Shown: piece after piece, positions 1-7,495 of the stretch | Layout of the letters: each line of letters starts with the position of its first letter | Numbering within the stretch: position 1 is the first letter of the stretch | From: Gammaproteobacteria bacterium | Lineage (GTDB): Bacteria > Pseudomonadota > Gammaproteobacteria > Chromatiales > Chromatiaceae | NCBI GenBank assembly: GCA_025458675.1 | Contig: JALORY010000004.1 | Span: 1-43,883 of the forward strand | Direction: 5' to 3' | Length of the DNA stretch: 43,883 bases | Position numbers and translations under genes: made by a program | The notes under the pieces: generated by a model | What the model was told of the DNA's origin: nothing | The model's database searches: none | What the model saw: only the letters and a program-made list of their open reading frames with translations

Positions 1-57
1 CCCGTCGCGCGCGCCGACCTCGCGGCGCAGCCGGTTCAGCCGGGCGTGCAGGCTCAT
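1..57 (-). CDS. Start of a probable MrfB/YprB-like exonuclease (partial)
   Basis: An ATG at 57-55 on the minus strand opens a frame that stays open to the window edge (19 codons, starting MSLHARLNRLRREVG). It overlaps the helicase stop codon as ATGA, which is the usual sign of translational coupling. In Bacillus the DUF1998 helicase MrfA (YprA) is paired with a DEDD-type nuclease, MrfB (YprB), and in proteobacteria an RNase H-like YprB protein often follows this helicase. The identity here is therefore inferred from the neighbour; the visible residues form only a basic amphipathic start and carry no catalytic motif. The rest of the gene lies outside the window. Confidence 0.55.
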   Translation of the reverse strand, partial: MSLHARLNRLRREVGARDG

Positions 58-2453
58 TCGCCGAGCATCGCCAGCACGCGCAGCGCGGCCGCCTTCGGCG
101 CATAGCCGCGCGCCTCGTCGCTGGCCAGGATGGGCCCGACACACGCGGGGCAGCCGTAGCGGCAGTCGCAGCCGGCGACCATCTCGAGCGCCGAGCGCAC
201 GACGGCCGCACGCTGGTCGAAGAGCGGCGCGGAGAGCCCCACGCCGCCCGGATAGTTGTCGTAGAGGAACACCGCCGGCCGGAAGCGACCGACCGCGTCC
301 GGCGCGAGCTCGGCGCCTTCGGCCGAGCGCAGCTGGCCGCGGCCATTCGGCCCCACGGTCGCGAACCACTGCGCGTCGCCGTCGCCGACCGCGCGGCCGA
401 GGTCGTGCGGCTCGGACATGGTGCGCAGCGCCGCCACGTGGTGCATCGCGTAGGCCGCGCCGAGGAAGCCGTCGAGCGCCTCGAGGCGGCTCTGGAACGC
501 GTCCTCGAGCCGCCCCGGAGCCACCTCCCACCACGCCGCCGTGGTGTGCATCTCCTGGTCCGGCAGCGCGATGTTGCCGTAGCCGACGTTCTCGTGCGTG
601 TAGTAGCGGATCTTCTTGTAACCGGGAATGCGTCGCACGAGATGCACTTCGCCGTGCGCGGCGCGCGCTGCGTCGCCGCCCGCCGCCTCGAAGCGCTCGA
701 GGATCTTGAGGCGCGTGTAGTCGATCGCGTCGGTGTAGTAGTCGGCCTGGGTGCGCCGCACGTAGGCCTTGCGGCCGGTCCAGTCGAGCCGCTCCACCTG
801 GTAAGGCGACGCCTGCACCAGGTAGATCGCGCCTTCGTAGAGCGTCATCGGCGCGGAGCTGTAGTCGACCTCGGCGATCACCTGTTGCCCGCCGTCGGTG
901 ACGTCGATCACGACGAAGTTGCCCTCGGCGACCGAGCGCAGCGACACCGCGTTCGCCGGATAGCTGTCCGCCGTCCAGTGCCAGTGCTCGCCCTCGCGGT
1001 GCAGCACGCCCTGCTCCTCGAGGTAGGCGAGCAGCTCGACCAGGTTCTCGCCGCCGAAGGACTCGCCCTGCGCGAACGGCAGTTCGAAGGCCGCGCAGCG
1101 CACGTGGTCGAGCAGGATGAGCAGCTGGTCCGGCGCGATGCGCGCGTGCTCGGGCGAGGCGCCGAGGAAGAACTCCGGATTGCGGACGATGTACTGGTCG
1201 AGAGGCTCGCTGCTCGCCACCAGCACGCCGAGCGAGGCGCGGTTGCGCCGCCCGGCGCGGCCGAAGCGCTGCCAGGTCGCCGCGATCGTGCCCGGGTAGC
1301 CGTTCAGCACGCAGACGTCGAGCGCACCGATGTCGACGCCGAGCTCCAGCGCGGAGGTCGCGATCACGCAGTCGAGCCCGCCGGCGCGCAGCCGGCGCTC
1401 GGTCGCCCGCCGCTCGGTGGGCAGGTAGCCGCCGCGGTAGGCCGAGACCCGGGCCGGGCGGCGCGGATCCTTGTCGAAGACGTCCTTGAGGTACTTGGTG
1501 AGCACCTCGACCATCAGGCGGCTGCGCGCGAACACGATCGCCTTGAGGCCCATGCGCAGTGCCAGGCGCGCGATGCGCGTGCTCTGCGAGCGCGCCGAGG
1601 CGCGGATGCCGAGGTCGGCGTTCACGATCGGCGGGTTCCACAGCAGCAGGCGGCGCTCGCCCGCCGGCGCGCCGCTCTCGACGATCGCCGTGACCGGCGC
1701 ACCGACCAGGCGCTCGGCCAGCTCCTGCGGGTTCGCGATCGTCGCGGAGGCGAAGATGAACTGCGGGCTCGCCCCGTAGAAGCGGCAGACGCGCTGCAGC
1801 CGGCGCAGCACGTTCGCGACGTGCGACCCGAACACGCCGCGGTAGCTGTGCAGCTCGTCGATCACCACGTAGCGCAGGCTCTCGAAGAACTGGGCCCACT
1901 TGGTGTGGTGCGGCAGGATCCCCTGGTGGAGCATGTCGGGGTTGGACACCACGACGTCGCCCCGCGTGCGCACGGCCTTGCGCGCGTCGCCCGGCGTGTC
2001 GCCGTCGAACGTGAAGGCGCGCACGCCGAGGTCCGCCGCCTGGTTGAGCTCGGCAAGCTCCGCCACCTGGTCCTGCGCCAGCGCCTTGGTCGGGAAGAGA
2101 TACAGGGCCTTCGCGCCGGTGCGCAGCACGCCGTCGAGCACGGGCAGGTTGTAGGTCTTGCCCGAGGCCGTCGGCGTCACCACGACCACGTGCCGTCCCT
2201 CCGCCGCCGCGTCCCAGGCCGCGGCCTGGTGCGAGTACAGCCGGTGGATGCCGCGCGCCGCGAGCGCACGGCGCAGCCGCGGTTCGAGCGCGTCGGGCAG
2301 CGGCGCGTAGCGGCCGTCGCGCGCGGGCACCACGAGCTCGCCGGTGATGCGGCCTGCGTATTTGCGGGCGAGGCGCGCGGCGAGGCGCGCCGCGGCGTCG
2401 GCCGCCGGGACGGGATCGAGCGGCAGACGCTCCGCGGGCAGGCTCATCGCCAA
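54..2453 (-). CDS. mrfA: DEAD/DEAH-box helicase with DUF1998 zinc domain (MrfA/YprA type)
   Basis: This is a 799-residue superfamily 2 DNA helicase. Visible motifs, in order, are Walker A (TPTASGKT, about residue 93), motif II DELH (about 197), motif III SAT (about 237) and motif VI QRFGRAGRR (about 396). A DUF1998 region closes the protein with a four-Cys cluster, CDCRYGCPAC, near residues 765-775, which is the presumed zinc site. Length and architecture match Bacillus MrfA, a 3'-5' helicase needed for repair of mitomycin C adducts. It diverges from lexA across a perfect palindrome, and its stop overlaps the next gene as ATGA. SOS control is an inference from that layout. An ATG at 2447 is an alternative start. 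The symbol is by family resemblance and is not proven for this organism. Confidence 0.85.
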   Translation of the reverse strand: MAMSLPAERLPLDPVPAADAAARLAARLARKYAGRITGELVVPARDGRYAPLPDALEPRLRRALAARGIHRLYSHQAAAWDAAAEGRHVVVVTPTASGKTYNLPVLDGVLRTGAKALYLFPTKALAQDQVAELAELNQAADLGVRAFTFDGDTPGDARKAVRTRGDVVVSNPDMLHQGILPHHTKWAQFFESLRYVVIDELHSYRGVFGSHVANVLRRLQRVCRFYGASPQFIFASATIANPQELAERLVGAPVTAIVESGAPAGERRLLLWNPPIVNADLGIRASARSQSTRIARLALRMGLKAIVFARSRLMVEVLTKYLKDVFDKDPRRPARVSAYRGGYLPTERRATERRLRAGGLDCVIATSALELGVDIGALDVCVLNGYPGTIAATWQRFGRAGRRNRASLGVLVASSEPLDQYIVRNPEFFLGASPEHARIAPDQLLILLDHVRCAAFELPFAQGESFGGENLVELLAYLEEQGVLHREGEHWHWTADSYPANAVSLRSVAEGNFVVIDVTDGGQQVIAEVDYSSAPMTLYEGAIYLVQASPYQVERLDWTGRKAYVRRTQADYYTDAIDYTRLKILERFEAAGGDAARAAHGEVHLVRRIPGYKKIRYYTHENVGYGNIALPDQEMHTTAAWWEVAPGRLEDAFQSRLEALDGFLGAAYAMHHVAALRTMSEPHDLGRAVGDGDAQWFATVGPNGRGQLRSAEGAELAPDAVGRFRPAVFLYDNYPGGVGLSAPLFDQRAAVVRSALEMVAGCDCRYGCPACVGPILASDEARGYAPKAAALRVLAMLGE

Positions 2454-2465
2454 GGTTCTCCTGCT

Positions 2466-2491
2466 GTTCTATACTGGCGACAGTATAGAAC
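2466..2491. promoter_or_regulatory. Perfect 11-4-11 palindrome, candidate LexA operator
   Basis: Two perfect inverted 11-base arms, GTTCTATACTG (2466-2476) and CAGTATAGAAC (2481-2491), flank the spacer GCGA. The site is central to the 70-base gap between the divergent helicase and lexA. It keeps the TACTG/CAGTA half-sites of the E. coli SOS box but with 4 bases between them instead of 10, so it is not a standard LexA box. Each arm contains TATACT, a good -10 element. The position strongly suggests autoregulation of lexA and joint control of the helicase; the binding protein is inferred. Confidence 0.7.
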
Positions 2492-2509
2492 GAGAAGAAA
2501 ACCTGCAAA
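2482..2509 (-). promoter_or_regulatory. Candidate sigma-70 promoter for the helicase
   Basis: On the minus strand TTTGCA (2509-2504) and TATACT (2487-2482) are separated by 16 bases. The -10 lies inside the palindrome, so a bound repressor would block it. The -35 matches the consensus at only four of six positions, and the call rests mainly on the -10 and its location. Confidence 0.4.
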
Positions 2510-2523
2510 CTCCGGAGGCCCGC

Positions 2524-3141
2524 ATGCCCCCCGCCCTGACCCGCCGCCAGATGGAGATCTACGAGTTCCTGAAGGTCCAGCTCGCACGCTTCGCCCACCC
2601 GCCCACGCTGGACGAGCTCTGCGACGCGCTCGGGCTCAGGTCGCGCGGATCGCTGCACAAGCAGATCCAGGCGCTGGTCGACGCAGGCCTGGTCGAGCCG
2701 ATGAACAACCTGCGGCGCGGCATCCGGCTGGTCGCCACCGAGGAGGCCGAGGCGGCGGAGGCCGACGCCCTGCCGCTGCTCGGCACCATCGCCGCGGGCC
2801 GGCCGATCGAGGCCGTCGCCAATCCCGAGGCGGTGCGCGTGCCGCCGCACCTGCGCACCGATCGCCCGTGCTACGTGTTGAAGGTGCGCGGGGAGTCGAT
2901 GATCGACGAGGGCATCCTCGACGGCGACTGGGTGGTGATCGAGCAGCGCGACCACGCCCGCAACGGCGAGATCGTGGTGGCGTTGGTGGACGGCAGCGAG
3001 GCGACCCTGAAGCGCATCGAGCAGCGGCCCGGCAAGGTCCTGCTGCACGCGGCCAATCCGACGCTGAAGCCGATGGCCTACCGGCCAGGACAGGTGCAGA
3101 TCCAGGGCGTCCTCGTCGGCCAGATGCGCCGCTATCACTGA
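2524..3141 (+). CDS. lexA: LexA repressor, self-cleaving SOS regulator
   Basis: This 205-residue protein has an N-terminal winged helix-turn-helix (1-70) and an S24 peptidase domain. The cleavage site is Ala91-Gly92 in TIAAGRP, and the catalytic pair is Ser125 (RGESM) and Lys163 (EATLKR), so RecA-stimulated self-cleavage should work. The start is the ATG after GGAGG (2514-2518); the frame is open further upstream, but an earlier start would run through the palindrome. The recognition helix (RGSLHKQIQALVDAG, 41-55) differs from the E. coli one (SPNAAEEHLKALARKG), which fits the unusual operator 33 bases upstream. LexA normally represses DNA-repair genes; the divergent helicase is an obvious target. 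A permease gene follows after 18 bases and may be cotranscribed. Confidence 0.95.
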   Translation: MPPALTRRQMEIYEFLKVQLARFAHPPTLDELCDALGLRSRGSLHKQIQALVDAGLVEPMNNLRRGIRLVATEEAEAAEADALPLLGTIAAGRPIEAVANPEAVRVPPHLRTDRPCYVLKVRGESMIDEGILDGDWVVIEQRDHARNGEIVVALVDGSEATLKRIEQRPGKVLLHAANPTLKPMAYRPGQVQIQGVLVGQMRRYH

Positions 3142-3159
3142 TCTGGCATAAGGGGTCGC

Positions 3160-4083
3160 GTGACCGGCCCCTCCGCCATCCGCTCGCCGCACGCGGCGGG
3201 ATTGCTGTTCGCCGTTCTCTCGGCCTTCGGTTTTGCGCTGAAGGCGATCTTCGTCAAGCTCGGCCTGGCCCAGGGCGGCGACGCGATCACCCTGCTCGCG
3301 CTGCGCATGGGCTTCTCGCTGCCCATGTTCCTGGTCCTCGCCTGGATGACGGGCGCGCGCGGGCTGTCGTTGCGGGACTGGCTCGCCCTTGCCGTCCTCG
3401 GCCTGCTCGGCTTCTATCTGTCGAGCCTCTTCGACTTCCTCGGCCTGCAGTACATCTCGGTGGGGCTCGAGCGGCTGATCCTTTTTCTCTACCCGACCCT
3501 GGTGCTGCTGTTTTCGGCGCTCTTCCTCCGTCACCCCGTCGATGCCCGCGTCCTCGTCGCGCTGGCGCTGAGCTACGCCGGCATCGCGCTCGCGCTGGGC
3601 CACGACCTGCGCGCGGTCGGGGATGTCGGCGACGTCGTCACGGGCAGCCTGTGGGTCTTCGCCAGCGCCACGACCTTCGCCATCTACTTCATCGGCGCGG
3701 GTCGCGTGGTGGCGCGCGTCGGCGCGCTGCGGCTCACGGCCTACGCGTCGACGTTCGCCTGCCTGTTCACGATCGGCCACTTCCTCGCCGTGCGCCCGCT
3801 GTCCGCGCTGGTGCTGCCGCCCACCGCCTACCTCGTCGTACTCGGGCTGGCGGTGTTCTCGACGCTCCTGCCCATCTGGTTCCAGGCCGAGGCGATCCGC
3901 CGCGTGGGCGCGACGACCGCGTCGCTGGTCGGGACCATCGGGCCGGTGCTGACCATCGGCCTCGGCTGGCTCGTCCTCGACGAGCCGGTGTCGGCGGTGC
4001 AGCTCGCGGGCGCGGCGCTCGTGGTGGCGGGCGTGGTCGCGGCCGGCCGCGGCGGCACCCTCCCTGTCCCGTCGCGCCGCTGA
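3160..4083 (+). CDS. DMT superfamily (EamA) permease
   Basis: This 307-residue integral membrane protein is built of about ten hydrophobic segments arranged as two EamA repeats, the classic drug/metabolite transporter layout. The second repeat ends in the usual pattern of small residues and LVLDEPVSAVQLAGAALVVAGV. It starts at GTG 3160, 18 bases after the lexA stop; no strong Shine-Dalgarno sequence is seen, only AGGGG at 3151-3155. Members export or import metabolites such as amino acids and nucleosides, but the substrate cannot be read from sequence. The gene runs toward the lipocalin gene with a 14-base gap. Whether it is read through from lexA, and so is damage-inducible, is open. Confidence 0.85.
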   Translation: MTGPSAIRSPHAAGLLFAVLSAFGFALKAIFVKLGLAQGGDAITLLALRMGFSLPMFLVLAWMTGARGLSLRDWLALAVLGLLGFYLSSLFDFLGLQYISVGLERLILFLYPTLVLLFSALFLRHPVDARVLVALALSYAGIALALGHDLRAVGDVGDVVTGSLWVFASATTFAIYFIGAGRVVARVGALRLTAYASTFACLFTIGHFLAVRPLSALVLPPTAYLVVLGLAVFSTLLPIWFQAEAIRRVGATTASLVGTIGPVLTIGLGWLVLDEPVSAVQLAGAALVVAGVVAAGRGGTLPVPSRR

Positions 4084-4097
4084 GGCCGGGCGCCGCG

Positions 4098-4637
4098 TCA
4101 GTCGAGCGGCTGGCCCTGCGGGGTGCGGCGGAAGGCCGTCCGGTCGTAGCCGAGCGCCGCGGCCCGGTCGAGCGCGACGCCGAGCGCCGCGTCGTCGAGC
4201 ACCGGCGTACGCGAGAGCACCCAGCCGTACGCGCGGCCCGGCTCGCCGACCAGCGCCCATCCGTAGTCCGGACCGAGCGCCAGGACCCAGTAGTTGCCGT
4301 AGAAGGGCCGGAAGAAGCTGACCCGCAGCTTGGCGTTTCCGCTGCCCTCGACGACCTTCGCCACGCCGTTCGCCTCCTCGACCCCGCCGTCCGCGCGACG
4401 GCAGCGGTTGGTCACGCGCAGGACGTCCCCGTCCATCCGGTAGCGCGCCTGGGTGTCGGCGGCGCAGACCGCCTGGAACCGGTTCGGCACCAGCGCGATC
4501 TCGTACCAGGTGCCCACGTAGCGCGACAGGTCCACGGCCTCCACCGTGGGCAGCGGCGCGGCGTGCTCGGTGGCGCAGCCCGCAACCACGGCCGCGGCAA
4601 TGCAGGCGACAACCCCTCTCCGGATGGCGTGCTTCAT
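4098..4637 (-). CDS. blc: Lipocalin family lipoprotein (Blc-like)
   Basis: This 179-residue protein starts with a lipoprotein signal, a hydrophobic stretch ending in VVAGC with the lipidated Cys near residue 21. The lipocalin signature GTWYEIA follows at about 46-52, then NRFQ, and an R-rich end. Bacterial lipocalins are outer-membrane-anchored beta barrels that bind lysophospholipids or fatty acids. The start has an excellent Shine-Dalgarno sequence (GAGGAGGG on the minus strand) and lies only 12 bases after the narL stop, so it is probably the last gene of narX-narL-blc. That link would place an envelope-maintenance protein under nitrate-responsive control, which is unusual. The lipid ligand is unknown. 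Confidence 0.88.
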   Translation of the reverse strand: MKHAIRRGVVACIAAAVVAGCATEHAAPLPTVEAVDLSRYVGTWYEIALVPNRFQAVCAADTQARYRMDGDVLRVTNRCRRADGGVEEANGVAKVVEGSGNAKLRVSFFRPFYGNYWVLALGPDYGWALVGEPGRAYGWVLSRTPVLDDAALGVALDRAAALGYDRTAFRRTPQGQPLD

Positions 4638-4649
4638 CGCGTTCCCTCC

Positions 4650-5297
4650 TCAGCGCTGGCTGCTCACGGCCCACACCGCGGCCTCGACCCGCGTCCTGAG
4701 CCGTAGCTTCTTCAGGATGTGTTTGACGTGCACCTTGACCGTGCCGACCGCGAGATCCAGCTCGCGGGCGACGAGCTTGTTGCTGTAGCCCTTGGCGATG
4801 AGTCGCAGGATCTCCTCCTCGCGCCCCGTCAGGCCGGCCTCTTCGGGGCGCTGCGGGCGCTGCTCGTCGCGCAGCGCCCGGGCGAGCAGCTCGGTGAGCT
4901 GGCGGCTGATCACCATCCGCCCCGCGGTGGCGCGGCGCAGGCTGTCGAGGATGTCCTCTGGCTCCATGTCCTTGAGCAGGTAGCCGTCGGCGCCCGCGCG
5001 CAGGGCGGCCACCACGTCCTCCTCGCTGTCCGACACGGTGAGCATGACGATGCGCGCGTCGACGTCGGCCGCGCGCAGCTGCCGCAGGGTCTCGAGGCCG
5101 TCCATGCCCTTCATGTTGAGGTCGAGCAGGATCAGATCCGGGTCGGTCGCCTGCGCGAGCCGTATGCCGGCCTCGCCGTTCGTCGCCTCGCCGACGAGGC
5201 GCAGCGAAGGCTCCATGGCGATCAGGTCGGCGACTCCCTTGCGGAACAGCGGGTGGTCGTCGATGACGATGACGGAATCGACGTCGGGCTCTGTCAT
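4650..5297 (-). CDS. narL: Nitrate/nitrite response regulator NarL
   Basis: This is a 215-residue two-component regulator. The receiver domain (about 8-125) has acidic residues Asp13 and Asp14, phospho-acceptor Asp59 (LLDLNMKG) and the conserved Lys of LLKD. The C-terminal LuxR-type helix-turn-helix starts at LTGREEEIL, with recognition helix VGTVKVHVKHILKKL. Asp59 has the same number as in E. coli NarL. The ATG at 5297 overlaps the narX stop as ATGA, so the pair is translationally coupled; the frame is open further upstream only inside narX. NarL binds heptamers of the TACYNMT type, and such heptamers lie upstream of narX at 7273-7386, suggesting autoregulation. Respiratory nitrate reductase genes are not in the window. 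Confidence 0.93.
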   Translation of the reverse strand: MTEPDVDSVIVIDDHPLFRKGVADLIAMEPSLRLVGEATNGEAGIRLAQATDPDLILLDLNMKGMDGLETLRQLRAADVDARIVMLTVSDSEEDVVAALRAGADGYLLKDMEPEDILDSLRRATAGRMVISRQLTELLARALRDEQRPQRPEEAGLTGREEEILRLIAKGYSNKLVARELDLAVGTVKVHVKHILKKLRLRTRVEAAVWAVSSQR

Positions 5298-7231
5298 GGC
5301 ACGGCTCGCATGACGACGGGCTCGGGAAAGGCGGCCGCGGGCGCCGCGCCGCGGCGGAACGCGACACGGACCCGGGTACCGCCGCCCTCGGCGGGTCCGA
5401 CCTCGAGCGCGCCGCCGAGGCTCGCCGCGCGCTCGCGCATGATCGTCAGGCCGTAGTGGGGCGCGCGGTCGTCCCGCGGGCCGGGACCGCGCCCGTCGTC
5501 GACGACCTCGACCTCCACCGCCGCCGGCGTGCTGTGCAGCGTGACGGCCGCGTGCGACGCGCCGGCATGGCGGATCACGTTGGACAAGGCCTCGCGCACG
5601 ATCTGCAGCACGTGCAGTTCCTCGTTGGCGCCGAGCAGGGTCGACGGCAGCGCGTTGTCGAGGCGGATGTCCACCGCCCCGCGGGCGCGGAACTCGTCGA
5701 CGGTCGCCTCGAGGGCGCGGGCGAGCCCGCGGTCGTCCATCTTGAGCCGGAACGTCGTCAGCAGCTCGCGCAGCTGCCGGTAGGCGCTGTTGATGCCTTC
5801 GCGCAGTTCCTCGAGCACCGCGCGCGGCGCGGCCGCGTCTGCCCCGTCCGCGAGCGCGGCCGCGAGCCGCGTCGCCTGGATCTTCAGATAGGAGAGGGAC
5901 TGGGCCAGGGAGTCGTGCAGCTCGCGGGCGATCACGCCGCGCTCCTCGTGCAGGGCCAGGCGCCGGCTCTCGCGCAGGCGACGCTGCAGGTCGAGCGCCG
6001 TGCCGATGTGCCCGGCGAGGGTGCCGAGCAGGCGGCGCTGGTCCGGGTCGGGGGCAGCGCCCGCCGGCAGGTCGACGAGCAGCACGCCGAAGCGCCTGTC
6101 CTGGACCGTCACCGGGAAAGACAGGACCGTCGCGGCGCCCCCCTCCGGCTGCGCCACGTCGAAAGCACCCGGCCGCGACAGGTCCTCGCAGGCGCGGCAG
6201 CCGCCGCCCCAGCAGAGGCAACCCGCCTCGCCCGCGGGACGCGTCGTGACCAGCACGGTGCCGCGACCAGGCGCGTCCTCGTCCCGCAGGCACAGGGTCA
6301 CGGGGCCGGTGCCGAGATCCCCCGCGACCTGCCTCAGCACATCGCGCAGGAGAGGCTCCGAAACGGGCGCCTCGTTCAATGCCTTGCTCGTGCGGTAGAG
6401 CAGCTCGAGCGCGTGGTTGCTGCGGGCGAGATCCTGCGTCTTTTCGGCGACGCGCTGCTCCAGCGCGTCGTAGAGGGCGGACAGACTCTCGGCCATGAGG
6501 TTCATGGCCGACCCCACGCGCCCGAGCTCGTCCGGCCCCGTGGCGCCGACGCGCGCGGAGAAGTCGCCGCGCCGCGCCCGGTCGGCGCTCGCGAGCAGCT
6601 CGCCGAGGGGGCGGACGACGCGACGGAGGACGAGCGCCATCGTGAAGACGACGATGCCGATGGTGACGAGCAGCGACACCCCCTGGATGGTGCGCAGCAG
6701 GTCGATGCGCCGCTCCGCGTAGTCCTCGAGCAGCAGCACGAGGTAGTCGATCTCGGCGACGAAGGCGTCCACCCCGGCGACGTACTCCCGGCGCGGCGCT
6801 GTCTGCTGCGGGCGCGCCGCGTCCGCCGCGAGCAGGCGGATCTCCTCCGTCAGCGGCCCCTTCATCCGTCCCGCCCACAGGTCGCGCACCCGGTCGTAGG
6901 CACGCGCCGCATCCGGCGAGGCGCGCCGAGGCACGGCGTCGACGAGGCGTGGACTCGTCAGGCGCGCCTCGAATTCCCGTGCCAGCGCGTCGGCCCGCAC
7001 GGCCCGCTGCGGGGCGGACACGCTCTCGTCCGCCAGGGCGACGCCGATGCGATAGGACTGCATGCGCAGCGAGCCGGACTGGTTGATCGCCGCCGCCAGG
7101 CCCTGCGACGTCTGGGCGATGAAGGCGGAGCTGACCATGCTCACCACGGCGAGCAGCACCACGACCGACATCAGCAGCCCGATCTCGAGCAGGAGGGAGC
7201 GTTCGACGTACTGGCGCAGCTTGTTCTTCAT
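5294..7231 (-). CDS. narX: Nitrate/nitrite sensor histidine kinase NarX
   Basis: This is a 645-residue membrane kinase. An N-terminal membrane helix (about 15-38) leads into a periplasmic domain with the nitrate-binding P-box (INQSGSLRMQSYRI, 49-62). A second helix (about 200-222), a HAMP linker and a signalling coiled coil follow. A cysteine-rich centre (CLCWGGGCRAC, about 336-346) is typical of NarX rather than of other kinases. The HisKA_3 box ARELHDSLAQSL (His near 438) and the HATPase end with DDGRG complete it. The start is ATG 7231, matched to the family N-terminus; an upstream in-frame ATG at 7348 would include non-coding sequence with the NarL-like sites. Gln51 stands where E. coli NarX has Lys49. 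Confidence 0.93.
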   Translation of the reverse strand: MKNKLRQYVERSLLLEIGLLMSVVVLLAVVSMVSSAFIAQTSQGLAAAINQSGSLRMQSYRIGVALADESVSAPQRAVRADALAREFEARLTSPRLVDAVPRRASPDAARAYDRVRDLWAGRMKGPLTEEIRLLAADAARPQQTAPRREYVAGVDAFVAEIDYLVLLLEDYAERRIDLLRTIQGVSLLVTIGIVVFTMALVLRRVVRPLGELLASADRARRGDFSARVGATGPDELGRVGSAMNLMAESLSALYDALEQRVAEKTQDLARSNHALELLYRTSKALNEAPVSEPLLRDVLRQVAGDLGTGPVTLCLRDEDAPGRGTVLVTTRPAGEAGCLCWGGGCRACEDLSRPGAFDVAQPEGGAATVLSFPVTVQDRRFGVLLVDLPAGAAPDPDQRRLLGTLAGHIGTALDLQRRLRESRRLALHEERGVIARELHDSLAQSLSYLKIQATRLAAALADGADAAAPRAVLEELREGINSAYRQLRELLTTFRLKMDDRGLARALEATVDEFRARGAVDIRLDNALPSTLLGANEELHVLQIVREALSNVIRHAGASHAAVTLHSTPAAVEVEVVDDGRGPGPRDDRAPHYGLTIMRERAASLGGALEVGPAEGGGTRVRVAFRRGAAPAAAFPEPVVMRAVP

Positions 7232-7272
7232 CGCTGTCTGTCTACCCGCTGAGGGGACGGAGCAACAGTGCA

Positions 7273-7386
7273 TACCTCCACTGCCCCGGGCGGCCCGCGC
7301 AGGCAAGCCCCCGACCCCGGCAGGGCGACACAATCGATTATCGATCAATCGGTTGGCGCCTTACCCCCACTACCTCCTTGGAGGTA
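7273..7386. promoter_or_regulatory. Cluster of NarL-type heptamers between narX and the Crp/Fnr gene
   Basis: TACCTCC occurs at 7273-7279 and 7371-7377, TACCCCC at 7362-7368, and GGAGGTA (the inverse of TACCTCC) at 7380-7386. The last two form a perfect 7-2-7 inverted pair around TT, and TACCCCC lies 2 bases before them in direct orientation. The 7-2-7 spacing is the high-affinity NarL/NarP arrangement and the heptamers fit TACYNMT except the last base. The sites probably control the divergent narX operon, the Crp/Fnr gene or both. A perfect TTGAT half-site on the minus strand (7348-7344) has no good partner half for an Fnr/Dnr box. Confidence 0.6.
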
Positions 7387-7455
7387 TGGCGACCCGAAGT
7401 CGCGGGCGCGGCCCGTCTTGTGCCGCCTGGGCGCCTCCATAGACTGAGGTCCTTC

Positions 7456-7471
7456 GCTCGCAAAAGCGAGC
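7456..7471 (+). other. Perfect 6-bp hairpin in the leader of the Crp/Fnr gene
   Basis: GCTCGC (7456-7461), loop AAAA, GCGAGC (7466-7471) forms a compact stem-loop 24 bases before the TTG start. No U-tract follows, so it is not a terminator. It could affect mRNA stability or initiation at the weak TTG codon; the role is unproven. Confidence 0.45.
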
Positions 7472-7495
7472 CGCGCCACCTGCAGCCCGACTCCG

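Noticed and set aside
2464-2483. E. coli-type SOS box (CTGT-N8-ACAG)
   Set aside because: CTGT and ACAG are present but with 12 bases between them, so the standard site is not met; the 11-4-11 palindrome is the better description.
7331-7350. Fnr/Dnr box near ATCGATTATCGAT
   Set aside because: One TTGAT half-site is perfect but the other half has almost no match to the consensus.
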